From assembly GCA_037833965.1 (NCBI GenBank), contig AP031355.1, positions 8,209,501-8,273,500 on the forward strand: a stretch of 64,000 nt of DNA, written 5' to 3'. The stretch comes from Marchantia polymorpha subsp. ruderalis (lineage: Eukaryota; Streptophyta; Marchantiopsida; Marchantiales; Marchantiaceae). Position numbers and translations under genes: made by a program. The notes beneath the pieces are model-generated. The model ran no database searches. It was not told where the DNA came from and saw nothing but the letters and a program-made list of their open reading frames with translations. Positions 57,501-64,000 of this stretch are shown piece by piece; position 1 is the stretch's first letter, and each line of letters begins with the position of its first letter.

Positions 57501-58451
57501 TGGAAATTTTTGCACCCTATTCAGCCATAAGTATGTCAGTTGACAGATTGACAAGAACGAGCGTATGGATTTAACGTGAGTGTGTAAGTCCAAGCATCTG
57601 CTTGTTCACGTTGCAACAATGACGTGAGGCAGGATGTGAATTAAAGCTATTGCTCCTTGTCTAGATGTGAAGCGCAGGAAGGCAGCAGTATAGAAACTGG
57701 CACGACATTTATACTAAAGCAGCGGCTAAGTTGAAAGCTGGGGAAGTAGAGTGGTAAATGTCTTTTTCTTACGGAATGGTGTCGATTAAGTAGTGTCATA
57801 CATTCCATATGCTGCAAGGGAGTTAATTTGCTAGAATTGCAGTCTTCACCACAGGTGGCTTCTAGCCACATATTGTATGACCATGCATTTGCATATCAAC
57901 ATACTGGTAATATTTAGGGTAATAATTAGGGAATCAATAGTCAAACTGATTGATTTCCTAATTATTTTGTTTATGACTGTCGTCATCAACATTCGCTAAG
58001 TAAAGATGATTAACGTGTTAGAATCTAATGGCTTATCCAACGAATATGTTAATGATGATCCTGGTGTAAATTATCGCAGTTTTAGCCTGAGAAGATTTCA
58101 AGATGATGTCTGGTTCCAGCTGATGATATCCTAGGTCACCTGCGCATGAAATGAAAAGCTCAGTTATAACATAGTTGCAAAGAATAAGCCAGAAAAAGCT
58201 AAAGCATATCTAAACCGAGGAGGTTACATGTATCATCTCGTTCTCAACGGCATCTGTGTATTCTACTGTATACAGATCATATTGGAAATGAGACGAAGTA
58301 TCATCAGCCCAATATTACATGTTTTAACACGTTGTTATGCTAGAATTGCTGTCCGAATTAAGGGATATTATACAAAATGTAATGGTCTTCCTTACCCTCC
58401 AATCAGTCTTGTCATGATTTCTTAGTCTTCGTAGCATATTATTTGACTTCG
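54594..58451. repeat. OMT-B locus: inverted, circularly permuted copy (X'+Y')
   Basis: X' (54594-54789) and Y' (54790-58451) are reverse complements of 40391-40586 and 40588-44239. The outer ends of this block (54594 and 58451) are neighbours in the source (40586/40588), and the inner junction (54789/54790) joins the two outer ends of the source (40391 and 44239). No clear target-site duplication flanks it. Confidence 0.9.
55351..56777 (+). CDS. SAM-dependent O-methyltransferase B (COMT-like)
   Basis: Exons 55351-56074, 56209-56273 and 56478-56777 mirror gene A exactly; 362 residues. Same motifs: LVDVGGGEG, the exon 2 loop GVDHVGGNFF, MVLHNNGDEEC, GEHVLDDD, GRERSFEAY. Differences from A that I see are few: PKN to KKT near residue 5-7, F to Y at 23, V to L near 83, S to Q at 130. 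Reading frame, splice sites and about 1.1 kb of upstream DNA are preserved, so the copy may be expressed from its own promoter. The low divergence marks the duplication as recent. It also carries the HNN variant, so that change predates the duplication. Confidence 0.93.
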
Positions 58452-59289
58452 CTGTCGCCTCTTGCAGCGAAAGCCCTGACATCTGCACACGATACCACAC
58501 CTGGCCATGCATCCTAAACATCCATCTGATATCAGTCAATCTGCTCCAAATCCTCTCAAATAGACCTTGTTTGAATGCGTTTGTGCGTCAGCCACCTTAT
58601 TTACAATCCTGCGGGATCCTGAGACATCAGAAATTCGAGTTACAGATTTGTCTCCGTGTTTCCATAAACCACTTACATGCTTAGGACTACGATATTCACC
58701 TCCCTTCGTCTTTCGGGCAAAATATGAAGTAGAATATGGAGTCCATGCAAACATGGCGAATATGGTGCTTTGCATGTGTATTATAACAGCAGTCACTGCT
58801 GATCCACACGAGAATAAAAAGTGACGGAAAATCGTATCAGGAGAATGTAGATTGAAAATTTGAACACCAAAGAAATAGAGTACACAGGTACATCCGAGTC
58901 GGAAGAACTCGGTGGCTTATGAACTGTCAAGTTTTTAAAGTAGCACATGGAGGCAAAATATTGATTCACACGTCTTGCAATGAGACATTTTGAGATAAGA
59001 GTCGTTCTAATCTGCATCCAGAAAAGAACACCAAGCTGACTCCGGAGTTCTCTTGTTCACTCCCGCTTGGTTAATTGTTCGAAATTTCAATTTAGGTTAC
59101 AAGAATGAATGAAGTAATTTATCTTTGTTTTCAGAATTGCATTCTAATTCTGACATTGCTGAACACAAATCTGAAACAGTTTTGTATTTTTGAATGCTGT
59201 GGTTATAACATTTTCGAGAAAATGCATAGAATTTGTCTAATTACTCTACATGGTCCATGATCTGTCTGAACTCCTCAGTGTTTGTTTGG
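58452..59289. other. Spacer right of OMT B
   Basis: No gene recognised. Open frames 58536-58796 (minus) and 58567-58824 (plus) are mirror readings of the same DNA without known motifs. Confidence 0.45.
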
Positions 59290-60327
59290 TCATTTATGAG
59301 AAAGGTGGCGCGGGTAACAATTTTTTTAATTACAGATGTCCGAGGGGAATTCTTTGAACGCCTGTCAAACACACATCCATACGACGGATCTTATGGTCTA
59401 TATACGAAAAAGTGAACTTTTACTCAGCATGCCTCAAAATTCAAAGTAAAACAAAACCTAAACTCATCCCTCGGGAAAATTGAATCCTGAAAAAATAGTG
59501 CGAGAGGTCAAATACTATACCTACAAGCAACTTACTTCAACATGAATATAACTTATGAGTTCACACAAGCTAGAGAGTGAACTCACCTTTCTAGAACGAC
59601 GATAACCTTTATATGTAGACCATACACTGGGTATAAATATCTAGTCGTCGGTCGAATTAATGACAAAATACACTACATGCAGAACTTACTTTCTTCAATT
59701 TGAAAGAACATTGTGATTCCCGATACCGAAAGTCATCTATCAGTATTACCAGGTAATTATCATGATTCCAAATTATTATGATATTATTGTGAATAAATCA
59801 AATGTAATTGTGATTCCGAGTTCTAATTTCGTGCAGAGGAATAATCAGTAAGCTCTGAACACTGGTCAAGACGTCGTCCGAATATGTTATTATACCCGGT
59901 CAATCAGGATAACTTAGCTTGAAGATAAGACTTTGTGTCATGGTACAGTTATCCCTTCCGCTATGATTGAACCTACACCACAATCACTGATTGACCTAGA
60001 TTGGGTTGCAACTTCAGACTTAAACCACATCAAAGTCATCGCTAGTTCCCAGAATCCCAAAGAAAATTATAGCTGGCCCGACTATAAAAGGTTCAACGCA
60101 TAGTATGAGTCTGAACGATGCGAAGGTGAACTCCTCGCACACCGAGAAATCTCCAAGTTCACTGTGTGAGCTAAACTACCATGTTCTAAGATCGACCCTG
60201 GCGTGTGCTGGACTCACAACAATAGGCAACGAGCTTCGTCACCTGAGAAGGCCGATCTCAAATGTCACTTTGTACTTGCGTGAATCAAGCAGAGAAGAAC
60301 GGAGCATAAGCTTAATTTGTGATCCCA
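59290..60327 (+). repeat. Upstream arm of OMT pseudogene C (inverted repeat with 52365-53323)
   Basis: Aligns with the reverse complement of the OMT D upstream region at roughly 85-90 % by eye, for example AGATGTCCGAGGGGAATTC, GACGGATCTTATGGTCTATA, GACCATACACTGGGTATA. The GACTATAAAAGG at about 60079-60090 is a good TATA box and has its counterpart in D. Confidence 0.8.
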
Positions 60328-61239
60328 ATGGAGTTGGTTTCGAAGAGCAATGGCCAGTCAGTTAAAACAGACACCGACGAGATCTGAATGATCTAATCAG
60401 CTTTAAACGAAGTCCGATCCTTCGACCTCAGGTCACCCTTGATCTTGGGGATCCCTGACATCTTGCCCATGTCGAAGGAGCCAATGACGGCTGAGAACAT
60501 CGTCAAAAAGCTACCGTGCAAAAATCCAGCTGCAGCTGCTGGTTATATGAAGAGGATAATGGATATCCTGATTATCCCGGTATTCTAGAGCAAACCTCTA
60601 GATTCGACTGAAGATGAAAATCTCATGAAGCTGGCTCCTGTCTCCAGGCTGCTTGTCAAGGATGATCATCGGTTCACGGCCCTTCCACTTGCTTTAATGC
60701 ACCTGTATTTATTCTTCATAGTCGGCTTAGTAGCATCCAGAATCTGCATCAGATTGTGTTGGAAGATTGATCGCCGGTGGAGATGTCGTTCGGAAGAACA
60801 TATTGCAGTATCGAGTATCATGCAGAAAATCAGAAAATCAACTCTTTATTCTTAGCTGCCATGAACTGCCACTCAAAGTATTGAAGAAAGTTATTGCACA
60901 TGAGTACAATGGGTTTAAGATTACGAAGACCTTGGTGGACGTGGGAGGCGATGAGGGTGAAGCTATAAGAGAGCTGGTTGCAGCTCACCCACATATCCAT
61001 GGCATCAACTTTGATCTGCCCGATGTGATTAAGAATGCCCCTCCTATACCAGGTTTGTAGCGGGTCCTAAAGCTTCCAATATATATCTTCCACTTCTTCT
61101 GGGCTTCAGTCTCTTCCTTGTGTTATATGTCAGAATCCTTATCAAGTTTTTCTGCTGGTGGCTTGTCTGGTCAGGAGTAGACCACGTAGGTAGTAATTTC
61201 TTTCAGAGTATTCCTTCTGAGAAACCATCTTTTGAATGT
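60328..61239 (+). pseudogene. O-methyltransferase pseudogene C
   Basis: Exon 1 starts at ATG 60328 and ends at 61052 (CCA G|GT as in A and B). Exon 2 would be 61175 to about 61239 (VDHVGSNFFQSIPS). Early in-frame stops (near 60389 and 60398), another near 60588, and frameshifts around 60650 and 60860 destroy it, though IPDILPMSKEPMTAENIV, LVDVGGDEGEAIRELVAAH and NFDLPDVIKNAPPIPG remain. Exon 3 is cut off by the LTR inserted at 61335. More divergent from A and B than they are from each other. Confidence 0.93.
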
Positions 61240-61334
61240 TGGCGATTCCCTCATTCATCCCCGATCTGTTAAAGATCTGCATAATCCAGTACTAGAAGGA
61301 ACGGTCGCCTGGTGATCCTCGAGATCTGACTAAG

Positions 61335-64000
61335 TGTAATAACCCACCAAAGGCTAAAACTGCAGTGGTGGTAAAAAGATCGAACCCACAGGGACAGAGG
61401 CAACACACAGAGTAAAAGTGTCACGTTTAACAGACTTTTGTAGAGTTTGAATTCTAGGCGACTGTCACTCCTAGAAATACTGCAGTGCTCGACTCGGAGG
61501 AGTATCTCGACTCGGAGGATGCTCGGAGGATGCACGGTACAGCGTGGTCACTCAACACACACACACACACACACACCTGAAACTGGCAAAAGCACAACTC
61601 GGAGGTCGGTCAGGACCTCCGCTTCGGATTTCAGGAGGAAAGTGTCTCAAAAGTTCACTAAGAGGTTCTGCAGGTAGTGACTCCCACTCCGGCTTTTACT
61701 GCCCTTCCGCCAGGAACTAGCGTAGGGTACCCGGACTGGACTTTCCACTTCGGAACGAAGCCTCGTCATACGCCGTGGACGTCACCCTTGACTCACACCA
61801 AACGCAGGGAGTGCAGGCCCGACTGAGAACTTAATTGAGACACGATCCAGTAACACACACACAACCTGAATTGCAAACCAAGGCTTACACGAAGTAATAA
61901 AACTTCACATTGGCATTCAGGGGAAACTTTCTGTAGGAGTACAATCAGGATATGTCACTCGAAGGAGTAAGGGGGAACTGTTCAAGTCTCTAACTCGCAG
62001 CCGGCTCTGAGCATTAGAAATCACCCGCAGGTGCAGATCCGCACTACTCAAGTCTCTAACCGGGTACTAGCTCTGAACATTCAGCCGAAGGCCTTCAACT
62101 ACAACATACGGTAACTTCGCTATGCTGCAGCTTCTCTACGTGGTGCCAGGACCAAAATGCACAAACACGCCAAGAAAGTGAGTTCCTGATCTGCACTTCC
62201 TAAACTGGAAGAGTCCCAAGGCAAAACGCCTTGATCTACTTTATACCCTCAAAGGTACTAACTAGCACTACGCTATCCTATCTACTACTCGCAACATCTG
62301 CGCGAAACCAAACTATACTACTGCACTCGGCGGATCCGGTGCTGCGCCTCCTGCGCGCCGGACTGCTCCGCTCGCTGTCTCTACCTTGCCAGTCTTCCGA
62401 CCGGCTGCGCAACCCCAGGCGTCGGAGGGCTGCAGTGACTTCCGACTCTAAGTGCGCCATAGTGTCGCGCTCACCCGACAAGAAGGTTTCTAATTTCCTC
62501 GCCACTCGTCGCCGACTCCGACTGTCACCCTCCGTCAATGCCGCCGCCCGAAGCTCGAACTCCCTGAGTGTGATCCTCTCTTGAGCTGCCACCTCCCAAT
62601 GGGCGTATCCTTTTAGGAAGTGAGTCACCCGCGTCGCCAACTCTTCTCGCGCCCTGCAGCTGACTTCCACCTCTGCTAGCTGCATTTCCGCTTCCGCACG
62701 CTGCGCCCTCAAATCCGAGCACTCGGATTGCAAGTTGCGCAACAACTCCTCATCCTCCTTGCGGGCTCTTTGACTTTCTTCTAAGGCGCGCGTCTGGCGC
62801 GCAAGCTCGGCTGCTAGGATGCGGTTTTGTCTCCGCTCTTCCTGCAATTCCGACTCGATCTTTGCCCGCATTAGCTTGGCATCCGCCTGACTTTTCGTCG
62901 CCGCATCCTCCCTCTGCTGCTGCAAGGCTTGGTATAGCTTCTGTGTGACCGCCAGGTGTTGTCGGAGGGCGGTGTTCCTATCCACATATACTTGGCACCT
63001 AGAGGCCCAAATGGCCACCTTGCTCCTCGTCCTTCGCTTGATAGTCTCCACATAAGACTGCGGTTTTTCAAAACCCGAGTACTTGGATGTCTTGCGATCC
63101 AGATATCGCAGGAGTGGGACTATCTGCTCGCACAACACCCCTGTTGGCGTTTTCTGCACAGAATCCGCTTCCTGCTCTTCCGAGCTCGTCTCATCCTCAG
63201 TCTCCAGGATTTCAGTCGCCACCGAATCCCTTGGCGACTCCCTGGAACTGTGGCGCGCAGCAGCTTCCGCTGCGACTGCTGCTCCACTGCCTGCTAAAAT
63301 ATCCAGGGTAGTGGGGGATCCCACTGCTTGAGCCCCTGTTCCGGCTCGATCTTCGGTCTCCGAAGGGGTCGACGCCGCAGTGACTCTTGTCACCTTTGCA
63401 CCGCCCGCTTCTGCTGCCTGCCCTTCCGGCGCAATCTGCGCGGAAGGTGTCTTCGCTGAAGGTGCGTCCGCCGAAGGCGTCCGCACACTGGTCGCCGGCC
63501 CTGTCCGTCTCGCGGTCGGCGAATCCGGCCGTCTCTCTGTTGACCGACTCGCAGTCGGCCGACCAGCAGTTGTCCGACTGGGAGTCGGATACACCCTGCG
63601 CGTCTTCACTCCACTTGGCCTGCTTGCTGGTGGCATTTTCCCAGAAGTGCCTTCCGCCGAAGACGACCTTCTGAGGGTTGTTGGCTTGTCAGCCAAACTC
63701 TCTTCTGCTTCCGGCCTGCTGTCCGGTTCAACGCGCCGTTCAGTTGGCCTTCCTTCCGCTTGTCGACCTTCAGTCGCCCGACTCGTAGTCGGCCGACTGT
63801 CAGTCCGTCCATCTCCTTCCGAAGGCATTGGTGCCTTCTGCGCAGAGGTATTTGTCGACTTCCCTAGAATCTGCGCGATTATCTCCTCCTGCGTGGGATT
63901 CCGCCGGAGCGGAGTACGCCCGGTCTCCTCAGTACTAGTTGGCATTTTGCGTGCCCTCTGTTTTGGTCGACTGTGAGGCTCGTGGGTGGGCCGACCACGA
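61335..64000 (-). repeat. Third copy of the ORF-bearing gypsy LTR (runs off right edge)
   Basis: Begins TGTAATAACCCACC exactly as 19351 and 27316, directly after host GATCTGACTAAG. The uninterrupted host sequence is seen in remnant D (minus strand near 50760, GACTAAGTTAATCTG), so 61334/61335 is a true element border. As the element is on the minus strand, this is a 3' LTR or solo LTR. The right border and any TSD (candidate CTAAG) lie outside. Confidence 0.9.
62278..64000 (-). CDS. LTR-encoded ORF, third copy (N-terminus off right edge)
   Basis: Open from the right edge to the stop at 62278, at least 555 codons, with no internal stop. Disordered Pro/Ser/Thr/Arg middle (PTASRSTERRPDSPTARR), an acidic stretch ETEDETSSEEQEAD, then the same coiled coil and ALRRLGLRSRSEDWQ end as 28278-30833. 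Gln stands where the other copy has TAG. Many differences from that copy are synonymous or conservative by eye, hinting at selection on the protein in the source lineage. Confidence 0.82.
   Translation of the reverse strand, partial: RGRPTHEPHSRPKQRARKMPTSTEETGRTPLRRNPTQEEIIAQILGKSTNTSAQKAPMPSEGDGRTDSRPTTSRATEGRQAEGRPTERRVEPDSRPEAEESLADKPTTLRRSSSAEGTSGKMPPASRPSGVKTRRVYPTPSRTTAGRPTASRSTERRPDSPTARRTGPATSVRTPSADAPSAKTPSAQIAPEGQAAEAGGAKVTRVTAASTPSETEDRAGTGAQAVGSPTTLDILAGSGAAVAAEAAARHSSRESPRDSVATEILETEDETSSEEQEADSVQKTPTGVLCEQIVPLLRYLDRKTSKYSGFEKPQSYVETIKRRTRSKVAIWASRCQVYVDRNTALRQHLAVTQKLYQALQQQREDAATKSQADAKLMRAKIESELQEERRQNRILAAELARQTRALEESQRARKEDEELLRNLQSECSDLRAQRAEAEMQLAEVEVSCRAREELATRVTHFLKGYAHWEVAAQERITLREFELRAAALTEGDSRSRRRVARKLETFLSGERDTMAHLESEVTAALRRLGLRSRSEDWQGRDSERSSPARRRRSTGSAECSSIVWFRADVASSR

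Noticed and set aside
1-64000. CRISPR arrays, rRNA, operons or bacterial features
   Set aside because: None present; splice sites and retrotransposons show plant nuclear DNA.

Overview
Land-plant nuclear DNA: split genes with GT-AG introns, class III peroxidases (a streptophyte family), an NB-ARC/LRR receptor gene, plant-type O-methyltransferases (OMTs), and Ty1/copia, Ty3/gypsy and LINE elements with plant tRNA primer sites. No sequence pins down the species. The NLR lacks TIR, RPW8 or coiled-coil sequence at its visible start and has plain LRRs, which makes me lean to a non-seed plant (bryophyte or lycophyte); this is inference only.

Layout. 0-1.25 kb: peroxidase copy 1 (minus, C-terminus off the left edge). 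2.7-4.4 kb: decayed copia integrase/RT half. 4.4-7.8 kb: gypsy element 1 (plus; LTR, PBS, leader ORFs, broken gag), joined head-on to 3'-truncated gypsy element 2 (minus, out to its LTR at 15.8-16.1 kb). A 3377-bp LINE fragment (8875-12251) splits this pair, and a 2075-bp segment is repeated on both of its sides. 16.1-16.9 kb: RTE-like LINE tail. 17.8-19.2 kb: copia gag/protease half. 19.35-32.19 kb: a 12.8-kb gypsy element (minus) with 5-bp TSDs, gag-pro and pol joined by a UAG-CAA-CUA stop, and a 5' LTR that carries a ~900-codon sense ORF; it sits inside an older copy of the same LTR family. 33.5-36.8 kb: two-exon NLR gene. 38.1-39.5 kb: complete peroxidase copy 2.

40-61 kb is an OMT cluster: intact gene A (minus, 42.3-43.7 kb), intact gene B (plus, 55.4-56.8 kb), pseudogene C (60.3-61.3 kb) and a gutted remnant D (50.6-53.3 kb). 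C and D are arms of an inverted repeat around B. B and its flanks are an inverted, circularly permuted copy of the A locus, as expected if a ~3.85-kb circle was opened and reinserted. A new 1281-bp TIR element lies in D, and another copy of the ORF-bearing LTR cuts C and runs off the right edge.

The host genes suggest a small stress/defence neighbourhood (secreted peroxidases, an intracellular immune receptor, phenolic-type OMTs) that has been duplicated and then opened up by nested transposons. Nothing in the sequence shows that the three families act in one pathway.
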